From IMG/VR virus record IMGVR_UViG_3300037628_000345, positions 1-43,722 of that record: 43,722 bases of DNA, one strand, 5' to 3'. The stretch's first letter is position 1, and every line of letters starts with the position of its first letter. The position numbers were made by a program, and so were the translations under genes. Origin of the DNA: a virus. The notes below the pieces were generated by a model, which saw only the letters and a list, made by a program, of their open reading frames with translations, was not told where the DNA came from and ran no database searches. Positions 8,261 through 18,242 of this stretch are shown here, piece after piece.

Positions 8261-11200
8261 TGGTCCGGTCCAGTTTTGAACAAACCTCATTCCGTTTTGG
8301 TGAGTGGTCTCCGACATCGCAAGGTCGGTCGGACAGAGATGATTACTATGGCGCGATGAACCGCTGCCTGAACTATTATCCCCTTGATGAAGGTCCCTGC
8401 ACACGGAGATCCGGAACCCGGTTCTCTTCCACTGTGGACGCTCTCCAGGGGGGTGCGACGGCAGCAGTCAACCTGATGCCCTACGTCACGGATGCGGGTG
8501 TTTCAACTCTTGTGACCCTTCTCCCGACCGTGGTTCAGTTCTTCCAGGCCGGAGTACCTTTCGGTCTCCCGGCAGACCTTGAGACTGTGGACACCATTTC
8601 CAGCGCCACCCCTGCTGTCGTTGAGACTGCGGCGGTACATGATTATTCCACTGGTGATATCGTTCGTTTTGTTTTTGGAACAGAAGTCGGTTTGACCGGT
8701 GATGTGTCTCTTGTGAACAGCCTCTTCAAGATCACTGTGCTGACGACTACGACATTTTCCATTGAGCACGAGGGCTCCCGTTCCGGAGACGTGGACGGGT
8801 CTTTGATTGATTGGCAGGGTGGTCAGGTTTTAAAAATCCGTCAACTTACCGGACCCTGGACAGTGTCGCAGGTAGATGACGTCAAATATACTCAGGATGC
8901 GGACTTCTTGTATCTGTTCCATACGTCCCATGAAATAAGACTGATTGATGAAGATTTGGCTCTTTCAACAGTTACATTTGAAGACGGACCGTACCTGGAT
9001 CTGAACCTCACAGCGACGACACTGACGCCCTCCGGGACGTCCGGGTCCATCACAATCACTGCGTCTGCTATAACCGGAATTAACGGGGGCCAAGGTTTTC
9101 TGGTGACCGACATCGGACGACTGATCCGTATGCTGGACAGTGCATCGAACTGGACCTGGCTCACTATAACCGCTCATGCGTCTACGACGTCAATCACTGC
9201 CACAGTCAGTGGGGAGGATCTCACGGATACTTCCGCAGTTACATCCTGGCGTCTGGGCCTCTTCTCTGATACTACGGGCCACCCGGTCCATGGTGTTCGG
9301 CATGAGGGGCGCCTGTGGCTTTGCTCTGACGCGGAGACTGGACGGGTAGATGGTTCCGAGATCATTGAAAATCAACTCACGAAAAGCGTCTTTTCTTTCG
9401 CCCCTACGGCGGTGGATGGTACGGTAGCAGACAGCAACGCGGTCGCGGTGATCTTTGATAGCGAAAAGCGCAACCGGCTCAATTGGCTGGCAGCGGATGA
9501 TACTGGCCTCCTTGGGGGTGCTGAAGAGGGTATCTGGAGCATTCAGGCGTCCTCGCTCGATGACCCGATCACGCCTACGAGCATCCAGGCCCGACGGAAA
9601 ACACGGTCTGGCTCCTCGGATACGCAGGCTGTCCTCGTTAACCGGTCCACGGTATTTGTAGACGCTCTGGAGAGGCAACTCGTTGAGATCCGCCGGTACG
9701 AAAGCGGATATGACATAAAGATAGCCTCCCGCACTGGGGACCATCTCATTACAGAAGGTTTGGCCGAAATCCAGTACTCTAATTCACCCGTCCCGATAAT
9801 TTGGGGCCGGACGAACGACCAGCGACTTGTTGGCGTATCTTTCCGCAGGGACATTGACGGGGAACAGACGGGCTGGCATGACCAGGATTTGACGTATTGG
9901 CTTGATCCGGATCAGACGGCGACGTTGGGGAAAGTCCTGTCGATAGCCACCCTGCCGAAGTCTGATATTGACGAAAGTCTGGAAGAGACCTTATGGGTCT
10001 GTGTTGAGCGTAATGGCTTTTACAGCGTTGAAATTCTGTCTCGTCTTTTTGACGCAAGTCGAATTGAGCTGGAAGAGTTTTTTGTAGACAGTGGCGTGGG
10101 CTATGATAGTGAGGGTTTCTCGTCTACCTGGAATAAAACAGGGGATAATCAGTATACCTTTTATGGTCTTTGGCATTTGGAAGGAAACACTGTAGACGTC
10201 GTATTCAAGGATGTTGATCTCGGAACAGGAACGGTTTCCGGAGGTCAGGTGACAGTTCAGGTTCCCCCGGAGGCCCTTCTCCTTCCGGATGCTTCTCTGA
10301 TCTACAATGACAGCGACAATGACATCTGGTTTATTGACGAATACACTCGTGACTTCACCCCTGATTTTGTGAGTGCTCAGGCTACTGTGGTTAGTCCGAC
10401 CCCGAATGGGGGCGGGTATGTTCTCGGAGAAGACGGGAATACATATTACATCTCCAATCGTCATATCGTTGACCGGGCCACGGGAACAGCAACGCAGGTT
10501 TTCTCCAACGCGATACTCCATACCGCTGCCCAGGCATCTGGGATCGACCCGACAGGCCGTTTTGAGCAGGCGTCAATGACTACATCCGTATTCGCAGTGA
10601 CAGGAACGAAATATATCATAACGGTCGTTAACTTCGGATTGCCAGCGGGCTTGTCGCCCGCAGAAGTTATTGCCACAATGTATTGGAAAATCAATAGCTC
10701 TGGAGCAGTTGAGTTGGTCGGTGCGTATGCTGACACTGTTCCGAGTGTTGTAGTAACGCCTCCCCCGTCAGGTACAAATATGATAATTGGCGTTGGTTTC
10801 CTTGGTAATGGGACCAACACATTGACAAACGACATGCTCATGGTATTCGCGGTAACAACGAGGGCAACGAAAGTGCTCCGTATACCTTCTGTTGCGGAAA
10901 TGCTCGGTCAGTTTATCCCCTGGGAGAGCACTTCAACGACATCCTGGTCAACGAGACTGGAGAGCATTGATGAGTGGGGAGATGAGTTGTTAGACCCGAC
11001 TTTTACTGGAGTATCCATAGACATCCCTATGCAGAACAGAGTTTCAATTGTCCCTACTCGGGCCGGAGGAACTCCTGCTGTTTACATCATGATGCACATG
11101 AACAGAGACTTCGCCCAATCGGATATCGCCGGGTCCTTCTCCAGGAGCACTGCGTTTTCCCTCGCGACGGCTACGGCAAATCCGGATGGGTATCTTGTAG

Positions 11201-12120
11201 CTGTTCTTTACACCCCGGATGATGGCGTTTCCGGGGCGATAGGAGATAGTCAACTTTTTAATGGTCGTTTCCGTGATGCCTCAGCGACCGCTCTCGTCCC
11301 ATTTGCGGATGCTGGATTTGACCGGTTTGGTGACCGCAACAGCGCAGCGGATGACTACTTCAACCCATCTGTGTACCCCACAGATCCGGATGATGCTTTG
11401 AAACCCTGGCTGATCTTTTTCCCCAAGGTCTACTACAGTGATGACACGGTTGACCCGACCGGAACGTACATGGGCTTGAGGGTGTTCCAATGGAGCCCCG
11501 TTACAGGCACTGCGACGCAGTTGGAGAACCTGGAGGGTTCCCTCTTTGACATGAATGCTCAATTGGGAGTGGCGAATGCGAACAACTTGATGCAGGACGT
11601 GACGGTTCAGTGGGACCGGAGTACCGGGCGGATCGAGTTTCTGATGTGGTATAACTCAGGGAGCGTTCCAGTCTCCCCCCGGGCTATTGTCGCAGGTTTT
11701 GGGACATTGACAGTGGCTCTTGATGGTTTGATCCAGCAGCAAGCCTTAAATCGAGGGTTCGACGCAGTTGTTGGCCTCAATTATTCAAGTCGCGGCCAAA
11801 TACTCCGGCCTCAAGAGGGCGGCAGAAATGGTCCGATGCTGGGTAAAACGCGCCGGATTGACCAATTCGCTGTCCATACTCATCGCACCGGCCAGATCCA
11901 GTTTGGAACGAACTTTGAGGATATGACACCTAACTTCTTGACGCACCCGGGAGATGATGCTACAGATGACAGCGGTCGTCGGCCTCTGTTTTCCGGGGTT
12001 TATGAGGGTGCTTTGAACGCTCGGTATGACTTTGACAGTATGATCGCCTGGGAACAGCCCAGACCGGCCCCGGGAACTATTCTCAGTATCGGTGGTTTTT
12101 TAAAGGTGAGTGACAGATAA
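8260..12120 (+). CDS. Tail tubular protein B-like nozzle protein, oversized
   Basis: A 1286-aa protein. A TTG at 8254 is in frame, but the ATG at 8260 overlaps the previous stop and has a G-rich ribosome-binding site upstream. The N-terminus has the pattern FRFGEWSPTSQGRSD, then YGAMNRCLNYYPLDEGPCTRRSGTRF, seen in podovirus nozzle or stabilisation proteins (T7 gp12 role), which build the tail tube below the gatekeeper. T7 gp12 is about 794 aa, so this one carries roughly 500 extra residues. The centre (about residues 600-1150) is beta-rich with repeated Asp/Thr/Ser segments and could be a knob or fibre-docking insert. The C-terminus (SGVYEGALNARYDFDS) is compact. It is followed by internal virion proteins, as expected. 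Confidence 0.75.
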   Translation: MVRSSFEQTSFRFGEWSPTSQGRSDRDDYYGAMNRCLNYYPLDEGPCTRRSGTRFSSTVDALQGGATAAVNLMPYVTDAGVSTLVTLLPTVVQFFQAGVPFGLPADLETVDTISSATPAVVETAAVHDYSTGDIVRFVFGTEVGLTGDVSLVNSLFKITVLTTTTFSIEHEGSRSGDVDGSLIDWQGGQVLKIRQLTGPWTVSQVDDVKYTQDADFLYLFHTSHEIRLIDEDLALSTVTFEDGPYLDLNLTATTLTPSGTSGSITITASAITGINGGQGFLVTDIGRLIRMLDSASNWTWLTITAHASTTSITATVSGEDLTDTSAVTSWRLGLFSDTTGHPVHGVRHEGRLWLCSDAETGRVDGSEIIENQLTKSVFSFAPTAVDGTVADSNAVAVIFDSEKRNRLNWLAADDTGLLGGAEEGIWSIQASSLDDPITPTSIQARRKTRSGSSDTQAVLVNRSTVFVDALERQLVEIRRYESGYDIKIASRTGDHLITEGLAEIQYSNSPVPIIWGRTNDQRLVGVSFRRDIDGEQTGWHDQDLTYWLDPDQTATLGKVLSIATLPKSDIDESLEETLWVCVERNGFYSVEILSRLFDASRIELEEFFVDSGVGYDSEGFSSTWNKTGDNQYTFYGLWHLEGNTVDVVFKDVDLGTGTVSGGQVTVQVPPEALLLPDASLIYNDSDNDIWFIDEYTRDFTPDFVSAQATVVSPTPNGGGYVLGEDGNTYYISNRHIVDRATGTATQVFSNAILHTAAQASGIDPTGRFEQASMTTSVFAVTGTKYIITVVNFGLPAGLSPAEVIATMYWKINSSGAVELVGAYADTVPSVVVTPPPSGTNMIIGVGFLGNGTNTLTNDMLMVFAVTTRATKVLRIPSVAEMLGQFIPWESTSTTSWSTRLESIDEWGDELLDPTFTGVSIDIPMQNRVSIVPTRAGGTPAVYIMMHMNRDFAQSDIAGSFSRSTAFSLATATANPDGYLVAVLYTPDDGVSGAIGDSQLFNGRFRDASATALVPFADAGFDRFGDRNSAADDYFNPSVYPTDPDDALKPWLIFFPKVYYSDDTVDPTGTYMGLRVFQWSPVTGTATQLENLEGSLFDMNAQLGVANANNLMQDVTVQWDRSTGRIEFLMWYNSGSVPVSPRAIVAGFGTLTVALDGLIQQQALNRGFDAVVGLNYSSRGQILRPQEGGRNGPMLGKTRRIDQFAVHTHRTGQIQFGTNFEDMTPNFLTHPGDDATDDSGRRPLFSGVYEGALNARYDFDSMIAWEQPRPAPGTILSIGGFLKVSDR

Positions 12121-12545
12121 TGGTAGCTTTAGCCACAGTTGCGGCAGTCGTGAGTATCGGGAGTTCCCTCCTCGGGGCCTTCGGTAAGAAAAAGAGTGCC
12201 AAGGCGCAGGAGAAGGCTTTCAAGTTAAATGCGAAGGCCATCGAAAAGCGCGGCGAGATTGAGAGTATCCTCAGTGAACGGAAGTTCATCAAAGGCATCG
12301 GAGCGACAAAAGCAGATATTGCCGGGGCAGGGCTAACTCTCGGTGGCTCTGCGGGTGACCTTCTACGAGAGGCCGCACGGGATGCTGAGTTCGAACTCCA
12401 GAGTATCCAGTCCGTCACAAAAATGGAAGCCGAGGCTGCCCGCCTGGGATCGTCCTCCGCGAAGGCTGCGGGTAACATCGGCGGAGCCGCGTCACTTCTT
12501 GGCGCCGTTGGACCAATTGCTTCTCTGCTTCCGAAAAAAGGATAA
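12120..12545 (+). CDS. Internal virion (ejection) protein A-like
   Basis: A 141-aa protein overlapping the previous stop (TAATG). An N-terminal hydrophobic segment (ATVAAVVSIGSSLLGAFG) is followed by a long Ala/Glu/Lys-rich helix and a second Gly/Ala-rich hydrophobic stretch (AAGNIGGAASLLGAVG). This architecture matches small podovirus internal core proteins (T7 gp14 role), which leave the virion and form a pore in the outer membrane. The homology claim rests on architecture and position. Confidence 0.75.
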   Translation: MVALATVAAVVSIGSSLLGAFGKKKSAKAQEKAFKLNAKAIEKRGEIESILSERKFIKGIGATKADIAGAGLTLGGSAGDLLREAARDAEFELQSIQSVTKMEAEAARLGSSSAKAAGNIGGAASLLGAVGPIASLLPKKG

Positions 12546-12548
12546 CTC

Positions 12549-14063
12549 ATGGGGAACATCAGAACAACAGGCGCAACGCCACGAGTACCTCAGCCGACAG
12601 CCACCGCTGCCCAGCAAGGGGCTTTGGTAGGCCAGGCAGTCGGGGACTTGAGCCGGGCTGTGGGGGACCTGGGAGCTAAGTTAGAAGCCCGGGCCACGCA
12701 GAATGACATAACGGCGATCAATGCCCAGGCCGCGACGGATCAGGCCGAACTCACGAATGCTTGGATGGTCAAGCTGGGTAAGGCCGAGTTAACGGACACT
12801 GGTCTGTCTCAACGGTTTCTTGATGAAGACGTCAGTGATCGGATGGACGCGCTCAGTGAACTGGCAACAACGAGAGACGCGCAAGCCCACGCATCTCGCT
12901 TACGGGCGGGCATCACGGGTCATTTTATTTCGACGACGGCAAAGGGCCAGGCTGATCTGGCTGGGCAGGCCGCAGTCCTCAGTTATGAGACAGTACTGAA
13001 CCAACTGACGAATACTATTAGTGCGGACCCGGCGGCTCTGGATGGAATAATTGAACTCAACGATATTATGCTTGAGGATATGGTCAATCGGGGGGATCTC
13101 ACCCGGAGTAATATGCTGAAACTGCGGAGTAAGAGCCGGAAGAAACTTGCTATGGCTCAGGCTTTCGCAGTTATAGAGCGAAGCCCCGGGTCACTAAAAG
13201 AACTTGAAAAGAGTGGTTTGTATAATGAGTATCTTGACCGGGTCGAGATAGCAAGTCTTCTCTCTACGGCGAGGGCTGCGGAAACAGCCCTGGAAGTTGA
13301 GGGCAGACGTGTTCGGACGGCTGAAGCAACAACGGTATCTAATGACATATTTGAAGCTATGGTTAATTCGAAAGGTGAGTTTGCGCCTACTCCTGATACG
13401 GTGCTTGATATTCTTCGTGCTCCAGAACTTGACACACCAGAGGGTTTTCCGCTCAAACGAATATTGGTCAGTATGGTCCAATCGGGAAACGCGGCGAATA
13501 AAAGCGGAAAAGCCCTAGAGACGAATGGCGAATTGTTCCGAAGGCTCGCGATAGGCGCCCGCCTTGAAAAGGACGATCCCGCTAGGACAACCCGTGAGAT
13601 GCTCGGCTCTTTTTTTGGAAACGGCCTGTCCCCGACTGCGTATAATCAGCTTGTTAATTTCCTGGAAAACGAGGACAGTCCCGAAGGGAAAATGCGGAAC
13701 GCTTTTATGGCCGGTGGCCTTGAGAGAGCGAGGATAGAACTTCGCACTCAGCCGAACGTGGCAATTCTCGACCCGGAGGGCGCGAAGAGGCTCTTTAACT
13801 TTGAGAAATTTGCGTGGCAAATGGAACAGAAACTTGAGGACGAGGATGTCCCTGTCGCGGAACGCTGGGCCGATGACGGACCGATTATGAAAGAGTTAGA
13901 GCGTTTCAAGAGATCACCCCGCGAAGCCTTGGAAGATATGATCCGGATCATGCAGGGGATGGATGTTGTCACTCCAGGCATCAAATTCGAGGACACGCAG
14001 ACACCGGCAGAGGGGGTCAGAACCCCGGAGCAATTGAAGAAACTTCTGGAGGATAATGAATAA
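12549..14063 (+). CDS. Internal virion (ejection) protein B-like
   Basis: A 504-aa protein, almost entirely helical, Ala- and Glu-rich, without membrane segments. It starts 3 nt after the preceding stop, with AAGGA upstream. It lies between the small and the large internal protein genes, the place of T7 gp15-like periplasmic tunnel components. The N-terminal Gln/Ala-rich region resembles other ejection proteins. The function is assigned by architecture and gene order rather than a specific motif. Confidence 0.65.
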   Translation: MGNIRTTGATPRVPQPTATAAQQGALVGQAVGDLSRAVGDLGAKLEARATQNDITAINAQAATDQAELTNAWMVKLGKAELTDTGLSQRFLDEDVSDRMDALSELATTRDAQAHASRLRAGITGHFISTTAKGQADLAGQAAVLSYETVLNQLTNTISADPAALDGIIELNDIMLEDMVNRGDLTRSNMLKLRSKSRKKLAMAQAFAVIERSPGSLKELEKSGLYNEYLDRVEIASLLSTARAAETALEVEGRRVRTAEATTVSNDIFEAMVNSKGEFAPTPDTVLDILRAPELDTPEGFPLKRILVSMVQSGNAANKSGKALETNGELFRRLAIGARLEKDDPARTTREMLGSFFGNGLSPTAYNQLVNFLENEDSPEGKMRNAFMAGGLERARIELRTQPNVAILDPEGAKRLFNFEKFAWQMEQKLEDEDVPVAERWADDGPIMKELERFKRSPREALEDMIRIMQGMDVVTPGIKFEDTQTPAEGVRTPEQLKKLLEDNE

Positions 14064-17000
14064 TGACAATTGGCGCGGAAGAGATACGGAGACTTCGGGC
14101 TCTGGGCGCTTCTGAGGAGGAGCTTGCAGGCTATGAGGAAAGCACTCGTAAGGAACTGTCTGAAAAGGGCGCGAGCCCAGTAGAGATCGACAATTACTTT
14201 GGCCTTGGTCCCGCGAACTTCCAGTCCGTAGCAAATCGTATGAACGCAGTGCCCCTTGAGGACGCGGGTGAAGCCGGTGATCCTGCCGAAGAAAGGGACC
14301 TTACGGCCAAGGAAGCAATCATATCCGGATATCAACATTCTCTCACCGGTCTTTCGACACGGGGAGAACTCCCGGATTTCGCGCCGGGTGAAGAAGAGGA
14401 TCTGACTGATATGATCCTTTTTTCCCTGGCTCAAGCGGTCGGGGACATTCCCGTGTCCCTCCCGGCATTCATAACCGGTGCCAAAGTTGGTGCAGTTGCT
14501 TCTGCGCCCGTAGGTGCTCTTTTCGGCCCGGTGGGCGCTGGTATCACCGCAGTAGTAGGCGCGGGCGTCGCTGGCGGGGCTGCGGCGGGTTTCGTTGCCG
14601 AAGACCTTCGACTGGCTTACATGGACTTCTATGAAGACAACGAGGGTCGAGATGTTGGTCCGAGAGAATTTCTCACGGGGATGGTTACGGCTGCGATGAG
14701 TAAAGAGGTCCTTAAAGAAGCAGGGAAAGCGGCGGTGATTGAAGGGGCTCTGGGTGTCGTGGGTCCAGTTGCCCGGGGCTTTACCGGGCCAGTAAGTTCC
14801 ACTATTGCGAGAGAACTGGTAGTTACTTCCTCCGAGGTGACTGCTGCGGCAACCTTTATTGCGGGCATGGAAGGGCGCTTCCCGACCCAACGAGATTTTG
14901 CTCTGGCCGTCGGACCTATCGTGGCCTTTAAGAGCGGGGAAGTAGCCTTCCGCCGGGCAACGAAGACCGGGCGTTTGACTAGAACGGCGGAAGAGAAACT
15001 GTTCAAGGATATCGAGAAGCGGGTCAGAGACATCTATCGACGCACTGGGGAGAGCCCCATAGACGTCGCCAAGAGGGCACAGGACGACCCTGTCTTGCGG
15101 CAGGAGCTTCTTACCGGCGAGGACCAGATCTCTCCTCAACGGGCGGAGATGGACGTTAACGTGGTAGATACCCTCGGGGGCACGGACGTTGAGACCATTA
15201 CGATCAATCACCCGGATATCGACCCCTTGAATATCAAGGACATCGACCCAACATCTTCAGCCCAATCGCAGGCAGTTGCAGCCGCGAAGCCTGGAACTCC
15301 TGGGGTACCACTCCCGAAAAAGGTAGCCAGTCCCTCGAAAGAACTTGTCGTGGTAAGCGACGCAGAAGCGGCGATGCAAAGAGCGAACGGCCTGGAGTTA
15401 GATGCGCCCGCGCCAAAGGACCCCCCGAAGGATACTCCTGAAGGAGAGGCCCCACTAACTGTCGCACAAGCGCAGTTGAAAATGTCTGAGATGACAGCGA
15501 GGGAAAAGAGAAAAATGTACTGGATAGACGATTTTCGGTACGATTTTGTGACGGATCTCCAATTTGCGGTAGTGATCCCGGAGAGGGCCTTCCGTTCCGA
15601 GACCGGGAATAAGCTGTCTATTGAACAAAACCCGGGTCAGTTAGTGAGACTGGCCTATGGAGCGCATGGCCGGGCGGACCTGGAACTGAAAGTCGGGATT
15701 TTCAATGACGCAGGCGAGAAAATTGGCCCAGGATTGACAGAAATTCTTGACCAGATACCAAAAGCAGACCGGAGTGCTTTTAACAATTACCTGGTATCCA
15801 GACGCACTCTGGAAAAAGAAGGCCAGGGGTTTGACACTGGTATGCCGACGGATGCCGCGAAAGTACTTGTTCCGGTAGGCGACGCGAAGCCCGCTTTTGT
15901 GAAAGCGAGTAAAGAAATCCAAATTTGGCAAAACTCAGCGATCTCCCTTCTTGTTGACAGTGGTATGCTCAATCAGAAGAGGGCAGACAGTATTATTGAT
16001 CTGAATAAGGACTTTGTTCCATGGTTCCGATTGATGTTCGAAGGCGGCAGAGGCCCGGCGGGAACGACTTCACGGGGTATCCCTGTCCGGAATGCAGTGA
16101 AGAAATTTAAGGGCACGAAAAAAGATATCCCGATACGGAATATTTTCGAGAGTATGATAAAGAACCGTTACTCTCTCACTCAACTCGCTATGAACAACCA
16201 GGCGAGGACACGTTTCGTTACATTTAATGACAAGTTATCCCCGGAAAATCAGTTCATCACTCGCATTGGGCCGATGACTATTAAGATCCGGGACTTGGGA
16301 CTTGATGCCGAGTTCAAAGCATTTCTGGACGACAATGGCATGGACCCATCTGATGCACCGGACTTCGCGGCGTACAACACACTTACCAAATTCCTTGATC
16401 CCGATGAGTTTATTGTATATGAAGGAGGTGATCCTATTCGATACCGGGCGGACGATCCCAATCTTGTCCGTTCCTTAATGTCTTTAGACGCGGGTTCTCA
16501 GAGTGCGGTACTCCGGGCTTTGGCTGTTCCTGCGACGCTGATGAGGTCTGGTACGGTTCTTACTGTAGATTTCATGACTAGAGCCACTATTCGGGACCAG
16601 ATGTCCGCTCCGCTAATTAACGCTTTTAAGACCGTACCCGTTATTGACGCGGCAATCGGTGGCGCTATGATTGCTCTGGGTCCTGAAAGGAGCAAGAAAT
16701 TTGCCCAGCAGATTATGGAAGGAGGCATGAACGCCGCATTACTTGATGCGGATAAAAACGTGCTCAGTCGGGGGATACTCGAAGACGCCGCAGTTGGAGA
16801 ACATACCGTGCGATCTGCATGGAACACTGCAATCACCCCCTGGAGGTACGCTTCTTTCGCAGCAACATTCCTGGATAATGCAACTCGGTCAGGACAATTT
16901 AGCAGATCCCTCAAAGGAAAGGTGCCAGAAGGCCCACTGGATATAGCGACGGCCAAACAGGTAGCAGCTTTAAGAGGCCGGGATATAAATCTGGACTTCA

Positions 17001-18184
17001 GCGGTAAAATGGGCGCTCGGATACGGGGGTTGAATATCCACTCATCTTTCCTTGGCGCCTACATTAACGGTCTCGACAGGACGTATGCTGCATTCAAAAA
17101 TCACCCACGGCGGACGTTTATGTTTGGTCTCGCGTCTATAACTCTCCCGGCAATTCTGACGTGGTTATCAAGCAGGGATGAGGACTGGTACAAGAACCTG
17201 GAGGAGTGGGAGAAAGCCATGTTTTTCCAATTCCGGTATGGCGGTACAGAAGAAGACCCCAAAGTATTCACGCCTCCCATGCCCCCTGTGTTCGGGGTAC
17301 TGTTCGGGTATGTCCCGATCAAAATGCTGGAGGCTTTTGTGGAAGATGACCCGGAAGCCATTGACGAGATCAAAGAAAAATTATTTGAGGAAGTTGTCAG
17401 CGGGCCGCTCAAGACAGCGATCCCAAGAGTTACCATTCCTTTCCTCGAAATCTCTTCAAATCATAGTTGGTTCACGAACAAGCAGCTTGTGGGCACATGG
17501 CTTGAGAAAAATGCGTTACCGGAATATCGGTATACTCCGTACACAACAGAGATCGCAAAGAAAATGGCGAAGTTGCTCGGCGCCCTGGGGCAACCCCTCG
17601 GAGAAAGGTTCCGCACACCGAAAGCGGTAGAACACATCGTACAACAGTGGACTGGCACTATAGGCATCGCGGCATTGCGATTAGTTGACGGGGCGCTACA
17701 AGACATTGGCGTGCTTCCTAATCAAGTTCGACCAACGGATACGAACATACCTTTGCTCCGCAGTTTCTGGTTCCGACATGCGGACGGCAGGGGGCAAGTG
17801 GACCAGTTCTTCAGGAATGTTGACAAAATAAATCAGATAAGCGGGTCTATCGTTTCGCTGCAAAAGGAGGGTCGTTTCGATGAGGCGATCAATTTGTTCA
17901 GTGCATACGGGCACATGACTATTGATCTCGACGACCAGGTCAGGTCAGTGAGCAACCTCTACAACGTGTCCCGGGGTATAGCAATGATGCCCCCGCTGTA
18001 TCCAGAGGGATCAACGCGGGCTGAAAAAAGGCAACTTGACAAGCATTTTGCTGATGAGAAAAGACAACAGACAGACGCACTTAACCTACAGATCATCGCA
18101 ATAACAGGGGCAATGAACGACGCCTTTACAGAAGCGCGGAAACTAGCTAAGGTACTCCAGGAAGAAGCCGGGGAAGAACAGTAG
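14063..18184 (+). CDS. Large internal virion protein with LPD38-like C-terminus
   Basis: A 1373-aa protein with GGAGG before the TAATG overlap. It is expected to be packaged inside the head and ejected with the DNA (T7 gp16 role). Residues about 135-185 are Gly/Ala-rich and hydrophobic (VGALFGPVGAGITAVVGAG), probably membrane-active. Residues about 440-470 are a Pro/Ala linker. The region after about residue 830 (MRSGTVLTVDFMTRATIRDQ, then TPWRYASFAATFLDNATRSG, DFSGKMGARI and a helical membrane-like segment) resembles the LPD38 domain of polyvalent proteins and phage internal proteins. No clear lytic transglycosylase motif is seen. The size and position are diagnostic. Confidence 0.75.
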   Translation: MTIGAEEIRRLRALGASEEELAGYEESTRKELSEKGASPVEIDNYFGLGPANFQSVANRMNAVPLEDAGEAGDPAEERDLTAKEAIISGYQHSLTGLSTRGELPDFAPGEEEDLTDMILFSLAQAVGDIPVSLPAFITGAKVGAVASAPVGALFGPVGAGITAVVGAGVAGGAAAGFVAEDLRLAYMDFYEDNEGRDVGPREFLTGMVTAAMSKEVLKEAGKAAVIEGALGVVGPVARGFTGPVSSTIARELVVTSSEVTAAATFIAGMEGRFPTQRDFALAVGPIVAFKSGEVAFRRATKTGRLTRTAEEKLFKDIEKRVRDIYRRTGESPIDVAKRAQDDPVLRQELLTGEDQISPQRAEMDVNVVDTLGGTDVETITINHPDIDPLNIKDIDPTSSAQSQAVAAAKPGTPGVPLPKKVASPSKELVVVSDAEAAMQRANGLELDAPAPKDPPKDTPEGEAPLTVAQAQLKMSEMTAREKRKMYWIDDFRYDFVTDLQFAVVIPERAFRSETGNKLSIEQNPGQLVRLAYGAHGRADLELKVGIFNDAGEKIGPGLTEILDQIPKADRSAFNNYLVSRRTLEKEGQGFDTGMPTDAAKVLVPVGDAKPAFVKASKEIQIWQNSAISLLVDSGMLNQKRADSIIDLNKDFVPWFRLMFEGGRGPAGTTSRGIPVRNAVKKFKGTKKDIPIRNIFESMIKNRYSLTQLAMNNQARTRFVTFNDKLSPENQFITRIGPMTIKIRDLGLDAEFKAFLDDNGMDPSDAPDFAAYNTLTKFLDPDEFIVYEGGDPIRYRADDPNLVRSLMSLDAGSQSAVLRALAVPATLMRSGTVLTVDFMTRATIRDQMSAPLINAFKTVPVIDAAIGGAMIALGPERSKKFAQQIMEGGMNAALLDADKNVLSRGILEDAAVGEHTVRSAWNTAITPWRYASFAATFLDNATRSGQFSRSLKGKVPEGPLDIATAKQVAALRGRDINLDFSGKMGARIRGLNIHSSFLGAYINGLDRTYAAFKNHPRRTFMFGLASITLPAILTWLSSRDEDWYKNLEEWEKAMFFQFRYGGTEEDPKVFTPPMPPVFGVLFGYVPIKMLEAFVEDDPEAIDEIKEKLFEEVVSGPLKTAIPRVTIPFLEISSNHSWFTNKQLVGTWLEKNALPEYRYTPYTTEIAKKMAKLLGALGQPLGERFRTPKAVEHIVQQWTGTIGIAALRLVDGALQDIGVLPNQVRPTDTNIPLLRSFWFRHADGRGQVDQFFRNVDKINQISGSIVSLQKEGRFDEAINLFSAYGHMTIDLDDQVRSVSNLYNVSRGIAMMPPLYPEGSTRAEKRQLDKHFADEKRQQTDALNLQIIAITGAMNDAFTEARKLAKVLQEEAGEEQ

Positions 18185-18187
18185 ACT

Positions 18188-18218
18188 GCGCCAAGAGACA
18201 TAACGAGAGCTTATGCGC
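18188..18218 (+). promoter_or_regulatory. Stem-loop before the tail-fibre genes
   Basis: CATAA at 18199-18203 pairs with TTATG at 18211-18215, with an outer GCGC/GCGC pair. The 58-bp gap also has near-direct repeats AAGAGACATAA and AAGACACATAA. CAAGAGAC recurs in the capsid-leader hairpin arm. No U-tract. Confidence 0.45.
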
Positions 18219-18242
18219 TAAGACACATAAAAGGAACACGAC

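Noticed and set aside
13748-15211. Long minus-strand ORF of 487 codons across the internal virion protein genes
   Set aside because: It is antisense to two clear genes, has no ribosome-binding site and an atypical composition. It is a shadow of GC-rich plus-strand coding.
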